From JACKBJ01 sp964549495 (GTDB lineage: Bacteria; Chloroflexota; Anaerolineae; Epilineales; Epilineaceae), in assembly GCA_964549495.1 (NCBI GenBank), contig CAZJWJ010000082.1:1-24263 (forward strand): DNA of 24,263 nt, in the 5' to 3' direction. Position numbers and translations under genes: made by a program. This document shows, piece after piece, positions 1 through 8,527 of this stretch. Under the pieces are notes generated by a model, which was not told the DNA's origin, did not search any database, and worked only from the letters and a program-made list of their open reading frames with translations. Positions within the stretch are counted from its first letter, which is position 1, and each line of letters starts with the position of its first letter.

Positions 1-228
1 AAGCAGGTCATCGCCAACTGAAACACCGAGCTGGTCGAGGCGACGATCGAGGGCGACGAGTTGACGCTGACCTTCTCGTCCTCGGCCTTCGGTAGCGCAA
101 ACATCACCGTCCGCGCCACCTCCGGGGAGCTCTCGGTGGAGGACAGCTTCGAGGTGACGGTGCTGCCGGCCGAGCGGCCGCCGAGCATCTACCTGCCCTT
201 GGGACTCAGGGGGCATCCGATCCGCTAG
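1..228 (+). CDS. C-terminal fragment of a secreted surface protein (Ig/cadherin-like repeat, IYLPL tail)
   Basis: The reading frame enters from outside the window and ends at TAG 226-228. The last 69 residues read as a beta-sandwich repeat (LTLTFSSSAFGSANITVRAT, then VEDSFEVTVLP), resembling the Ig/cadherin-like modules of large secreted bacterial proteins. They are followed by a short Pro-containing linker and PPSIYLPLGLRGHPIR. The IYLPL motif close to the C-terminus is frequent in Chloroflexota exported proteins and probably acts in surface sorting or anchoring, although its function is not settled. Codon 7 is TGA (19-21), in frame with the rest. A single C-to-G change from TCA (Ser) would produce it, and related repeats carry an N-S-N type turn at this point. 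It is either a real nonsense mutation or an error at the contig edge. Confidence 0.6.
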
Positions 229-278
229 CCGGATGAATCAGCCGGAGCTCCGCAGCGGAGTTCCAGGCACGCTGGTCC

Positions 279-312
279 AGAGGGGCGGCGCCGTGCACGG
301 TGCCGCCCCTCT
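279..312 (+). terminator. Strong hairpin after the surface-protein gene
   Basis: An 11-bp perfect stem (279-289 with 302-312) continues into a further 4 pairs, including one G-U, around a TGCA loop. It lies 50 nt after the stop at 228. No T-run follows, so it is either a GC-type terminator or an mRNA-stabilising hairpin. Confidence 0.5.
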
Positions 313-392
313 CGCGTCGACCCGGCGATGGATGCGCGGCCTTGGGCTATCATTGGCCGTCGTTCCACCCTTCTCGCGACCAGGCTATCACC

Positions 393-1361
393 ATGTCCCC
401 CGAACTCGGCCGCAGCCTCATCATCGACATCCCGCTGATCCTCATCTCCATCGGCCTGCTCTGGAAGGGGGCCGACGTCTTGGTCGAGGCGGCGGCGCGC
501 ATCGGCAAGCGCCTGGGACTCAGCGAGTTGATCATCGGCCTGACGATCGTGGCCTTCGGGACCTCGGCGCCGGAGTTCGCGGTGACGCTGCAGGCGGCGC
601 TGGACGGCCGCGCCGACATCTCGGTGGGCAATGTCGTCGGCTCGAACATCTTCAACCTGGGCTTCGTCCTGGGAGGCGTGGCGGCCATCCGGGCCATCGG
701 CACGACCCGCAGCGTGGTCTTGCGCGACGGGCTCTTCCTGGTCTTCGTCACCCTGCTCTTGCGCTTCTTCATCGGCGATCAGCGCCTGTCCACCGGTGAG
801 GGCGGCTCGATGATGCTACTGCTGGTGGCCTACTTGGCGGTCCTCTTCCTACAGCGGGACGATCTGTCGGACGAGGAGATCGAGGGCGAGGCCAGCTGGC
901 GCGATCCCATCCTGCTGGCGGTGGGCATCGCGGCCGTCGTCGGCGGTGGCCACCTGCTGGTCGAATCCGCCTCGGGCGTAGCGCGAGCGATAGGCATCTC
1001 CGACTGGGTCATCGGCGTGACCATCGTGGCCGCCGGCACCTCGGCCCCGGAGCTGGCCACTTCCCTGGTGGCCGCGCTGCGCGGCCACCAGGGCATCTCC
1101 ATCGGCAACCTGATCGGCTCGGACATCTTCAACCTCTTGGGCGTGCTGGGTCTGGCGGCGGTCATCAACCCGAACATGACCGTCGATGCCGACGCGCTCG
1201 GCAGCGTCAGCCTGCTGATCTTCATGGTCTGCCTGGTGGTGGTCTTCCTGCGCACCGGCTGGCGGCTCTCGCGAACGGAAGGCGCCATCCTGCTGATCAT
1301 CAACGCCCTGCGTTGGGTGGCCGACTTCACGGATCTCAGCTGGCTGCGCTTGCCGTGGTAG
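393..1361 (+). CDS. Calcium/sodium antiporter family protein (YrbG-like, CaCA superfamily)
   Basis: Predicted inner-membrane cation/Ca2+ exchanger of 322 residues, the usual length for the bacterial YrbG-type family. It shows the two inverted alpha-repeats that define the superfamily. Repeat one has GLTIVAFGTSAPE (GTSAPE at residues 56-61) followed by VGNVVGSNIFNLG. Repeat two has GVTIVAAGTSAPE (215-220) followed by IGNLIGSDIFNLLG. The acidic residue of each GTSxPE and the Asn/Asp of the GSN/GSD helices are the known ion ligands. About ten hydrophobic segments are visible. ATG 393 is chosen because the antiporter homology begins directly after it; the frame is open upstream to about 300 but that part is not membrane-like. 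The helicase gene follows immediately, possibly overlapping the stop codon. Substrate specificity cannot be read from sequence. Confidence 0.9.
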   Translation: MSPELGRSLIIDIPLILISIGLLWKGADVLVEAAARIGKRLGLSELIIGLTIVAFGTSAPEFAVTLQAALDGRADISVGNVVGSNIFNLGFVLGGVAAIRAIGTTRSVVLRDGLFLVFVTLLLRFFIGDQRLSTGEGGSMMLLLVAYLAVLFLQRDDLSDEEIEGEASWRDPILLAVGIAAVVGGGHLLVESASGVARAIGISDWVIGVTIVAAGTSAPELATSLVAALRGHQGISIGNLIGSDIFNLLGVLGLAAVINPNMTVDADALGSVSLLIFMVCLVVVFLRTGWRLSRTEGAILLIINALRWVADFTDLSWLRLPW

Positions 1362-3947
1362 GGTCGCGAGACGAGGCCGTTCGTACGGCCGAGTCGAATC
1401 ACCAGGCCATCCCTCGGGCCAGCCTGGCCGACCGCTTGCCGCCGATCGGAAAGGCCCTGCCGGCCGACGAGGCCTTGGATCGCTTCCTGGCCTGGATCGT
1501 CGAGCGCGGCCTGGAGCCCTACGCCCACCAGGAGGAAGCGCTCCTCGAGCTCTATGCCGGCCAGCACGTCGTCCTGGCCACACCCACCGGCTCGGGCAAG
1601 TCGTTGGTGGCCACCGGCCTGGAGTTCAAGGCCCTCTGCGAGGACCGCTGGTGCGTCTACACCAGCCCGATCAAGGCCCTGGCCAGCGAGAAGTTCTTCG
1701 AGCTCTGCGAGGTCTTCGGTCCGGAGCACGTGGGCATGCTCACCGGCGATGCCAGCATCAACCGCGATGCGCCGATCATCTGCTGCACGGCCGAGATCCT
1801 CTCCAACATGGCCTTGCGCGACGATGTGGATCAAGCGCCGCCCTATGTGGTCATGGACGAGTTCCACTACTACTCCGATCCGGGCCGCGGCGTGGCCTGG
1901 CAGATCCCGCTGATCACCATGCCGGACACGCAGTTCCTCCTGATGAGCGCCACGCTGGGCGATACCTCGGACATCCGCCAGCGCCTGGAAGACGACACCG
2001 GCCGCGGCGCGGTCGAGATCGCAACGGCCGAGCGGCCGGTTCCGCTGGACTTCAGCTACCGCGACAGCCCCTTGCAGACCACCGTGCAGGTTCTCCTGGC
2101 CCGCGAACGGGCGCCGATCTACATCGTCAGCTTCACCCAGCGCGAATGCGCCGAGTTGGCCCAATCGCTGCTCAGCATCGACGTCTGCTCCGGGGCCGAG
2201 AAGAAGGCCCTGGGCAAGGCCCTGCGCGGCGCGGACTTCTCCTCGCCCTATGGCAAGGAGATCCGGCGCTTCCTGCGCGCCGGCATCGCGGTCCACCACG
2301 CGGGCCTCCTGCCTCGCTACCGCCTGCTGGTCGAGCAGTTGGCCCAGCAGGGCCTGCTCAAGGTGATCTGCGGCACGGATACGCTGGGCGTGGGGGTGAA
2401 CATCCCCATCCGCACGGTGCTCTTCAACAAGCTGGCCAAGTATGACGGCCAAAAGTTCGGCATTCTCTCGGCCCGCGACTTCCACCAGATCGCCGGCCGA
2501 GCCGGCCGCAAGGGCTTCGATGACGAGGGCAGCGTGGTCTGCCAGGCGCCCGAGCACGTCATCGAGAACAAGAAGCTGGCCGACAAGGCCGCCGCCACCG
2601 GGCGCAAGGTCAAGCGCAAGAGCCCGCCGCCGGGTACGGTGGTCTGGAGCAAGAAGACCTTCGACACGCTGGTCGATCGCCAGCCGGAGACGCTTGTCTC
2701 GCGCTTCAAGGTGACGCACGGGATGATGATCAACGTCCTTCAGCGTGAGGTCGAGCCGGCCGGCTACCGCTTCCTGGTCGATTTGATCGCCCGCAGCCAC
2801 GAGACGCAGGTCCGACAGCTGGAGCTGCTGCGCGAGGCGGCGGCGCTCTTCCGCGCCCTGCGCCGGGCCGGCATCGTCGAACTGGTGCGGGACGCGGACG
2901 GCCGGCCGACGGTCGTCGTCAGCGAGGAGCTCCAAGAGGAGTTCGCCCTCCACGACCCGCTCTCGCTCTACGCCGTCGACGCGGTCCTCTCGCTCGACCC
3001 CACCGCGCCCAGCTTCGCCCTGGACGTCCTATCGGTGGTCGAGGCCATCCAGGAGAACCCGCGCGCGCTGCTCATCGCCCAGGAGCGCAAGGCCAAGGGC
3101 CAGCTGATCGCCGAGCTCAAGGCCCAGCGCGTGCCCTACGAGGAGCGCATGGCCATCCTCGATCGCATCGGCCACCCCAAGCCGCCCGAGCCGCTCTGCG
3201 ACTTCCTGGAGGCCAGCTTCGAGGCCTTCGCCGCCCTGCACCCCTGGGTCCGCTCGGACGACCTGCGACTCAAGGCCATCGCCCGCGAGATNNNNNNNNN
3301 NGGCCGAGGGCTACATGGCCTTCGAGGACATGGTCCGCCGCTACGGCATGGCCCGCATGGAGGGCCTGCTCCTTCGCTACCTCTCGCAGGTCTACAAGGC
3401 CATGGTCCAGACCGTTCCCGAGAGCGCTCACGACGATACCGTCCTGGATCTGATCGCCTACTTGCGCACCACCCTCGAGCGGGTCGACTCGAGCCTGCTC
3501 GAGGAATGGGAGCGCCTGATGGGCTTCGCCCCGCCGGAGGAAATCGAGCGCGCCGCCGAGGCCTACGACCTGGCCCGCGAGCCGGCGGCCCTGCAGGCCC
3601 GCATCCGCGCCGAGCTCCTGGCCCTGGTCCGCGCCCTATCGGCCGGCGACTACGCCGAAGCCGCCCGCTCGGTCCACGCCGACGACCCCGAGGCCTGGGA
3701 CGCCGAGCGCTTCGAGACGGCCCTGCAGCCCTTCCTGGAAGAGCACCAGCGCATCGTCTTCGAGCCCTCGACCCGCAAGCGGGCCCACACCCTGATCCGC
3801 CAGGAGGGCCCCCGCCAGTGGAGCGCCGACCAGGTCCTGGTCGACCCGGCCGGCGAGAACCTCTGGCACATCGCGGCGCGCATCGATTTGCAGGGCGTGA
3901 CCAACCCGGCCGGGCCGATCATCCAGGTCTGGAACATCGGGATTTGA
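1355..3947 (+). CDS. Ski2-like DEAD/DEAH-box helicase with C-terminal DUF3516 (split by a 10-N spacer)
   Basis: ATP-dependent superfamily 2 nucleic-acid helicase of about 860 residues. Counting from GTG 1355, motif I (ATPTGSGKS) is at residues 75-83, motif II is MDEFH (a DEVH-type variant), motif III is LLMSATL, and motif VI is HQIAGRAGRKG. GTDTLGVGVNIP and VHHAGLLPRYR are typical Ski2/Mtr4-like blocks. The C-terminal half matches the DUF3516 helicases known from Actinobacteria (for example VDSSLLEEWERL). Ten Ns at 3292-3301 break the frame. If they are deleted, AT plus G forms ATG and the frame continues AREM-AEGYMAFEDM to TGA 3945-3947 with no loss, so the gene is probably intact. The start is uncertain: GTG 1355 overlaps the antiporter stop, no clear ribosome binding site is visible, and homology begins near nt 1430. 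Role is probably RNA or DNA metabolism; the substrate is unknown. Confidence 0.88.
3292..3301. other. Assembly gap of 10 N inside the helicase gene
   Basis: This is a fixed-size N spacer. The flanking sequence (gcccgcgagat and ggccgagggc) joins with zero missing bases into one continuous reading frame that keeps the family spacing between the IARE(M) and AFEDM blocks. The true gap is therefore probably zero, or a multiple of three. Confidence 0.95.
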
Positions 3948-3948
3948 G

Positions 3949-3973
3949 CGAACGGCGACCATTCGGTCGTTCG
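3949..3973. terminator. Stem-loop between convergent genes
   Basis: CGAAC-GGC(bulge)-GACC-attc-GGTC-GTTCG lies directly after the helicase stop and before the end of the converging Uma2 gene. There is no U-tract. It is a plausible bidirectional terminator, but a weak one. Confidence 0.3.
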
Positions 3974-3986
3974 ATCGGTCGTGACG

Positions 3987-4589
3987 TCAGTCGTCCGAAT
4001 TCCCGCCGCCGAGCAGCTCGTCCACGGCCATCGCATCGTCCTCGAAGGCAACCGGAGCCAGGTGATCGCCAGCCTTCAGGTCGAAGACCTCGGTGTAGCC
4101 CTCACGGTCTGGACTTCGATGGACCACGATGCGTTGGGACCGCAGGTCGACCACCCAGAGCTCCTGAATGCCGAACCGAGCGTACAATCGGGCCTTTCGA
4201 CCCAGGTCGTGTCGCAGGGAGCTGTCGGCGACCTCGACGGCCAGCAAGATGTCGTCGGCCGTCGGAAGTCGATCTCGGTAGCCGCCCTCTCGAAGTCGTA
4301 GGAGCGCAAGGTCTGGCTCCGGGACCGAGTGGTCACCAAGACGAAGCGGGTTCTGGACTCGCACTCGTGCACGGCCGTGGAATTGGAGGACGAAGCGCTC
4401 GGTGAGCCCATCGACGTCACTGGAATGCGCCGGGCCGGGCGGGGCCATGTGGTAGATCACCCCCTCGATGAGCTCGGTGCGCTCCTCGGGGCCCAGGATC
4501 CCGCATTCGGCCATGCGGTAGTACTCGTCGACCGTGATGCGGCGGACCTTGGGCGCTTCGAGCGCGACCGGCTCGTGGGTCATGGTCAT
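3987..4589 (-). CDS. Uma2 family protein (DUF820, PD-(D/E)xK nuclease fold)
   Basis: A 200-residue protein of the Uma2/DUF820 family, abundant in cyanobacteria and Chloroflexota and placed in the PD-(D/E)xK restriction-endonuclease-like superfamily. Visible landmarks are the N-terminal VDEYYRMAE and TELIEGVIY (Glu42), EPDLALL (Pro92-Asp93), the core LLAVEVADSS (Glu119), and the HDLGRKARLYARFGIQELWVVD helix-strand with Lys132. These are the expected catalytic-type residues, although no activity is established for most members. The start at 4589 is fixed by a perfect AGGAGG at 4602-4597, 7 nt upstream; a second ATG lies two codons later. It is a single-gene unit, convergent with the helicase. 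Such genes occur in many copies per genome and may be transposon-related or DNA-processing; the role is unknown. Confidence 0.88.
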   Translation of the reverse strand: MTMTHEPVALEAPKVRRITVDEYYRMAECGILGPEERTELIEGVIYHMAPPGPAHSSDVDGLTERFVLQFHGRARVRVQNPLRLGDHSVPEPDLALLRLREGGYRDRLPTADDILLAVEVADSSLRHDLGRKARLYARFGIQELWVVDLRSQRIVVHRSPDREGYTEVFDLKAGDHLAPVAFEDDAMAVDELLGGGNSDD

Positions 4590-4689
4590 GTCGGGCCCTC
4601 CTGTTCGAGCTCCGGGTTGCGACCACGTTTCGAGTTGGGGTGGCACGCCGGCCCCGGCTGCCCGATGGTGAGCCGTGCCGGCCAAGTCC

Positions 4690-4718
4690 ATTCTAGAACG
4701 GATGTACAGACGCCGCAA
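4690..4718 (-). promoter_or_regulatory. Candidate sigma70-type promoter for the Uma2 gene
   Basis: Read on the minus strand: TTGCGG (4718-4713), 17-nt spacer, TAGAAT (4695-4690). The -10 matches consensus at five of six positions and the -35 is weak. The leader would be about 95 nt. Confidence 0.35.
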
Positions 4719-4735
4719 GCAGGCCCCCGACAACC

Positions 4736-4764
4736 TTGACCCGCCGAGGCCCGGTCGGTACCAT
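4736..4764 (+). promoter_or_regulatory. Candidate sigma70-type promoter for the methyltransferase/glycosyltransferase pair
   Basis: TTGACC (4736-4741), 17-nt spacer, TACCAT (4759-4764), about 66 nt before the ATG at 4831. The -35 matches consensus at five of six positions. It is divergent from the Uma2 promoter candidate. Confidence 0.4.
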
Positions 4765-4830
4765 CCGCGCTTCGCCGCGCGCGCCCGAGCTTTCGCCGGC
4801 GCCGCCCAGAATAGAGCCGAGCCCCACCGC

Positions 4831-6150
4831 ATGCCCGACCTCTACAGCCCTCGCGACGACTGCCGGCTCTGCGGCCGGCGCGCTTTCGATCCGGTCATCG
4901 ACCTGGGCGAGCTGGCGCTGACCGGGCGCTTTCCCCGGCCCGAGGACCCGCCGGTGCCGCGCGCGCCGCTCTTGGTGCACAAGTGCCGGCACTGCCATCT
5001 GGTCCAGCTGGCGCACGATTTCGACCGCGACGAGCTCTTTCGGCACACCTACGGCTACCGCAGCGGCATCAACCGCACGATGACCGATCACCTGCACGGC
5101 ATCGCCGACGCCGCCATGGACCGGGTGGAGCTGGGGGCCGGCGATTGGGTGCTGGACATCGGCAGCAATGACGCGACCTTGCTGAAGCGCTATCCGGTCG
5201 GACCGAAGCTGGTCGGCATGGATCCGACCATCGCGCAGTACGGCGACTACTACCCCGCCGGCGCGCTGAAGGTGCCCGACTTCTTCAGCGCGCGGGGCTT
5301 TCGCGAGGCGGCCGGCCGCGAGGCGCGGGCCCGCGTGGTCACCTCCATCGCGATGCTCTACGACCTGCCGGACCTGCACGCCTTCACGCGCGATCTGGCC
5401 GAGGTGCTCCACCCGGAGGGCGTCTGGATCTTCGAGCAGAGCTACCTGCCCCAGATGCTGGCCACCCGGGCCTACGACACCATCTGCCACGAGCACCTGC
5501 TCTATCTGAGCCTGGACAGCATCGCTCGCCTGCTGGCCGAGCACGGCCTGCGCATCCTCCACGCCGAGCTCAACGACTCCAATGGCGGCTCCAGCCGCGT
5601 CTTCGCCTGCCATGCCGGGGCGGGCTTCGAACCCACCGACGAGCTGGCGCACTTGCGCCGGGCGGAAGCCGACTGGCAGCTCGACACACCCCAGCCTTAT
5701 GTCGAGTTCTCTAAGGCGGTCGAGCAGGTCCGCGCGCAGATCGTGGACTTCCTCGATGGCGCCGCGGCCGATGGCCTGCGCGTACACGGCTACGGTGCCT
5801 CGACCAAGGGCAACACCACCCTGCAGCATTGCGGCATCGGCCCCGAGCGCATCGAGGCCATCGCGGACCGCAACCCCAGCAAGGACGGCCTGGTGACGCC
5901 CGGCAGCCGCATCCCCATCGTCACCGAAGCCGCCTCGCGCGCCGCCCGGCCCGACGTCTACTTCGTGCTCCCCTGGCATTTCAAGGCCGAGTTCGTCGAG
6001 CGCGAGGCCGACTTCTTGGCCCGTGGCGGGCAGCTGGTCTTCCCGCTGCCCGACTTCGATGTCGTCACGGCCGGCCAGACCCCATCGTCGGCAGCGGGCG
6101 CGGCGACCTCGACCTCGGAGACCGGCGCCCCCGCGGACGCGGAGGGATGA
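4831..6150 (+). CDS. Class I SAM-dependent C-methyltransferase with N-terminal zinc-binding domain
   Basis: A 439-residue cytoplasmic enzyme with the three-part layout of sugar/natural-product C-methyltransferases (as in TylC3/NovU-type enzymes). First comes a zinc-binding N-terminal domain with Cys11, Cys14, Cys52 and Cys55 (CRLCG ... CRHC). Then a Rossmann SAM-binding core with motif I VLDIGSND at about 107-114 and the TSIAMLYDLPD block. Last is a C-terminal domain with HGYGASTKGNTTLQHCGI, IADRNPSK and the PDVYFVLPWHFKAEF block. Such enzymes methylate the 3-carbon of dTDP-keto-sugars or related acceptors in surface polysaccharide or glycoside synthesis. ATG 4831 starts just before the first Cys pair; the frame is open upstream to 4675 but that stretch is not conserved-looking. 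The last ~25 residues are Ala/Thr/Ser-rich. The stop overlaps the next start by ATGA (6147-6150). The acceptor is unknown. Confidence 0.88.
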   Translation: MPDLYSPRDDCRLCGRRAFDPVIDLGELALTGRFPRPEDPPVPRAPLLVHKCRHCHLVQLAHDFDRDELFRHTYGYRSGINRTMTDHLHGIADAAMDRVELGAGDWVLDIGSNDATLLKRYPVGPKLVGMDPTIAQYGDYYPAGALKVPDFFSARGFREAAGREARARVVTSIAMLYDLPDLHAFTRDLAEVLHPEGVWIFEQSYLPQMLATRAYDTICHEHLLYLSLDSIARLLAEHGLRILHAELNDSNGGSSRVFACHAGAGFEPTDELAHLRRAEADWQLDTPQPYVEFSKAVEQVRAQIVDFLDGAAADGLRVHGYGASTKGNTTLQHCGIGPERIEAIADRNPSKDGLVTPGSRIPIVTEAASRAARPDVYFVLPWHFKAEFVEREADFLARGGQLVFPLPDFDVVTAGQTPSSAAGAATSTSETGAPADAEG

Positions 6151-6917
6151 AGGCGGTCGCTGGTGCCAAGCTGTCCGTCTTGCCCGACGACCTCGAGCCC
6201 ATCGACGATGCCGACCTGGCCATCCTGACCGCCACCTACAACGAGGCCGGCAACATCGAGGCCTTCCTGGGTCAGCTGCGCGCGGTGGCGCCACGCGCGG
6301 CCCTCGCGGTCGTCGACGACGCCTCGACCGACGGGACGGCCGAGATCCTGGCGCGGATGGCGGCCGCCGACCCCGCCCTGACCATCCTATCGCGCCCCGG
6401 CAAGCTGGGCATCGGCAGCGCCCACAAGGACGGCATCCGCTGGGCCTACGCGCAGGACTTCTCGACCCTGATCACCCTGGACGCCGACTTCACCCACATC
6501 CCGGCCGACATCCCCAAGATGCTCTGCGCCGCCCGGGGCCGGCACGTGGCCACCGGCTCGCGCTTCGAGTTGGCCGAGAGCCTGGAGACCTGGTCGCCCT
6601 TTCGCCGCGTGGTGACCCGGATGGCCCACGTGGCCACGCGCCTGCTACTGGGCATCCCCTACGACTGCTCGGGCTCCTTCCGCGTCTACCGGCTCGACCG
6701 CATCCCGCCGGCGCTCTGGGACCGGGTCGAGGCCGACGACTACGGCTTCTTCTTCGAGAGCCTCTACCGGCTGCACGCGGCCGGCCACCCCATCGGCGAG
6801 ACGCCCATCGTCCTGCCGGCCCGCGCCTCGGGCAGCAGCAAGATGAGCCCCCGCGATGCCGTCAGCGGCCTGGCCCACCTGGCCCGCTTTGCGCTGCGGG
6901 TCCGCCTGGGCATCTGA
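6147..6917 (+). CDS. GT2 family glycosyltransferase, polyprenol-phosphate mannosyl/glucosyltransferase (DPM1)-like
   Basis: A 256-residue family 2 glycosyltransferase. It has ILTATYNEAGNIEAFL at the N-terminus, VVDDASTDGT (Asp57-Asp58), the metal-binding DAD at 112-114 in TLDADFTHIP, TGSRF, then SGSFRVYR and a closing ASGSSKMSP block. Order and spacing match dolichol/polyprenol-phosphate mannosyltransferases, which move a sugar from GDP- or UDP-sugar onto a lipid phosphate. No transmembrane segment is present, as in the soluble DPM1 type, so membrane contact would be peripheral. Start ATG 6147 overlaps the methyltransferase stop, and GGAGGG lies inside that gene's end, so translation is probably coupled. 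The pair suggests synthesis of a methylated sugar and a lipid-linked sugar donor for a surface glycan; the exact product is an inference. Confidence 0.88.
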   Translation: MKAVAGAKLSVLPDDLEPIDDADLAILTATYNEAGNIEAFLGQLRAVAPRAALAVVDDASTDGTAEILARMAAADPALTILSRPGKLGIGSAHKDGIRWAYAQDFSTLITLDADFTHIPADIPKMLCAARGRHVATGSRFELAESLETWSPFRRVVTRMAHVATRLLLGIPYDCSGSFRVYRLDRIPPALWDRVEADDYGFFFESLYRLHAAGHPIGETPIVLPARASGSSKMSPRDAVSGLAHLARFALRVRLGI

Positions 6918-6995
6918 TCGCGGCGCGCCACGGTCGTATGGCCAAGGGTGAGCCGATCTTGTCAGGCCGACGATCCGGACGAATCCCCGACAACG

Positions 6996-7790
6996 TCACA
7001 CCATCTCGGCCAGCGAGCAGAGCATCAGCATCGACTGGGGTGGGAAGCGCGTCGCCTCGGCGATACGCTTCCGCGCGACGGTGAGCACCGAGCTTCCGAT
7101 GGGCAGGCGCGCACGATGGAACAGCCGGTTCTCGACGGCCATGACCCCGCGCAGGATCCGGTTGATCGGCCGTGGCGGCAGGGTCCAGTCCCCCGCCTTC
7201 GCCTGCGCCATGAGGCCGAGCTTCTTGGCCGTCCACAGGAGCGGGAGGAGTGCGGCAAAGCGGTAGCCCGAGTGGATGATCGAAGCCGAAGCCGCCTCGA
7301 CCTGCCGACGCTGCTGCGGCTCGGTGTAACGCTGTCGAGCCAAGACGCTCTTGTCGTGCTCGCTGGCCAGCGCGGACAAGGCGGGGTTGTGGACGATCAA
7401 GAGCCCGCCCGGCACCAGGCTGTCGACCAGCTGGCGCAGCACGGCGCGGTCGTCGCGGATCCAACGGTGATAGAGCACGTCCACGCAGACCACGACATCG
7501 TAGATCTCGTGACCGAGCGGAACCTGGTTGAGGTCGGCGCGAACCAGCCGGCGCAGGCCTCGTTGCCGGCAGCGCGCCAGGCCGAGCGGACTGAGCTCGA
7601 GACCGTCGACCGTACCGAGCTCGGAGAGCCGCTGCGCCAGCCGGCCCGTGCCGCAGCCGGCATCCAGGATGCGCAATCGGCCTCCACCGCCGTGGCGCCG
7701 GATCAGCTCGACGATGAGCGCCTGCGTCGAGACGAACCACCAATGCCCGTCCTCGGCGCGGAAGGTCTGCTCGTAGGCTCGATCGTCCAA
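6996..7790 (-). CDS. Class I SAM-dependent methyltransferase
   Basis: A 264-residue methyltransferase. The N-terminus (DDRAYEQTFRAEDGHWWF) is the usual start of glycan-cluster methyltransferases of the Methyltransf_11/23 type. Motif I is ILDAGCGTGR (41-50), followed by VDGLELSPLGLA and the YDVVVCVDVLYH and LVPGGLLIVHNPA blocks. The C-terminal part (LLPLLWTAKKLG, LPPRPINRIL, LPIGSSVLTVARK) is typical of the same group. The start is placed at TTG 7790 because GGGAG lies 6 nt upstream and homology begins there. TTG 7814 and GTG 7877 are alternatives, and the frame stays open to ATG 8069. It converges on the glycosyltransferase gene. The substrate is not readable; a sugar or lipid acceptor is likely from the context. 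Confidence 0.82.
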   Translation of the reverse strand: MDDRAYEQTFRAEDGHWWFVSTQALIVELIRRHGGGGRLRILDAGCGTGRLAQRLSELGTVDGLELSPLGLARCRQRGLRRLVRADLNQVPLGHEIYDVVVCVDVLYHRWIRDDRAVLRQLVDSLVPGGLLIVHNPALSALASEHDKSVLARQRYTEPQQRRQVEAASASIIHSGYRFAALLPLLWTAKKLGLMAQAKAGDWTLPPRPINRILRGVMAVENRLFHRARLPIGSSVLTVARKRIAEATRFPPQSMLMLCSLAEMV

Positions 7791-8069
7791 GGCGGGCTCC
7801 CGCGTCCTGGCCAAGGGCGCGGTCGCCTGGCGTTGATTCGACGCGCCGCCAAGTCTAGCACTCGAACGGATCACTTGGTTCCAGGAAGCTACGAGACGGA
7901 ACACTTCGCGGACCTGCGCCGGAAACTCCGGTTCCCGCAGGTGGACTTCGACAACCCGCCGTCGGTCGAGCACGACGGCTGACTTGCACCGCATGTCGAC
8001 CCAAAGCTCCGTCAGGCGATCGTAGCTCTTCACCGAGCCTTGATCGCGAACTGTAACGGCTCGCTTCAT
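7791..8069 (-). other. Open in-frame extension upstream of the methyltransferase, possible gene remnant
   Basis: From ATG 8069 the frame runs without a stop into the methyltransferase. The first ~70 residues (MKRAVTVRDQGS, then ELWVDMRCKSAVVLDRRRVV and EPEFPAQVREVFRLVASWNQ) have a protein-like pattern of alternating hydrophobic and charged residues but match nothing I recognise. No methyltransferase of this type normally carries such a domain. It may be a remnant of another gene, an unusual N-terminal domain, or chance in GC-rich DNA. No ribosome binding site is evident before ATG 8069. Confidence 0.3.
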
Positions 8070-8271
8070 CCACTAGTCTGCCGGGGGTCCCTGCGGCGCG
8101 TAGGACCGATGCTCGGTGAGGCAATCGACGGCCTGGCTGATATGGTTCAAATCCTCAACGAGACGTCTTGAGAGGCAAGCCGAGAAGACATCCGAGCCCC
8201 CGCAACTTCGTGGAAAACCCGGATGAAACGCAAATAACCGGAGGGTGGTTGGTAAATAATTGATCAGCCCC

Positions 8272-8300
8272 TTGCGATATTCGGCAGAATCTATTATGCT
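8272..8300 (+). promoter_or_regulatory. Weak candidate promoter in the AT-richer stretch
   Basis: TTGCGA (8272-8277), 17-nt spacer, TATGCT (8295-8300). Each box matches consensus at four of six positions. It would give a leader of about 400 nt for the Cys-rich secreted-protein gene, so a closer promoter may exist. Confidence 0.22.
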
Positions 8301-8487
8301 GCTGCGCAAGCTCATTCCGACCTTGCGGGCCGTACTCCCTACATTGACCCCAGTCGGCTTCGCGAATGCGTGTCCCCCCGTGCGCATACCGAAGGAGGCC
8401 TGGATGCTCGATTCGTCCCGGGTGGATCTCATGTTCCTCACCTAGGACAATGTTACCCCCGCTCGTCTATAGAGACTTATAGATAGA

Positions 8488-8527
8488 GTGGCCGGTCAAC
8501 GCCATTGCCAGACGGTTGACCGACCAC
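8488..8527. repeat. 13-bp inverted repeat, 14-nt loop
   Basis: GTGGCCGGTCAAC (8488-8500) and GTTGACCGACCAC (8515-8527) are complementary at 12 of 13 positions. The hairpin lies about 185 nt before the Cys-rich gene and just after a TATAGA-rich patch. It could be a terminator, a leader structure or a repressor site. Confidence 0.5.

Noticed and set aside
830..2953. Long minus-strand frame opposite the antiporter and helicase
   Set aside because: Shadow frame in GC-rich DNA; helicase motifs are on the plus strand.
3987..4589. Uma2 protein as part of a restriction or toxin-antitoxin system
   Set aside because: No partner gene, methylase or antitoxin is adjacent; it stands alone and such genes are commonly solitary.
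8073..8441. 122-codon minus-strand frame in the AT-richer stretch
   Set aside because: No ribosome binding site, no recognisable motif, and codon use without bias; treated as non-coding.
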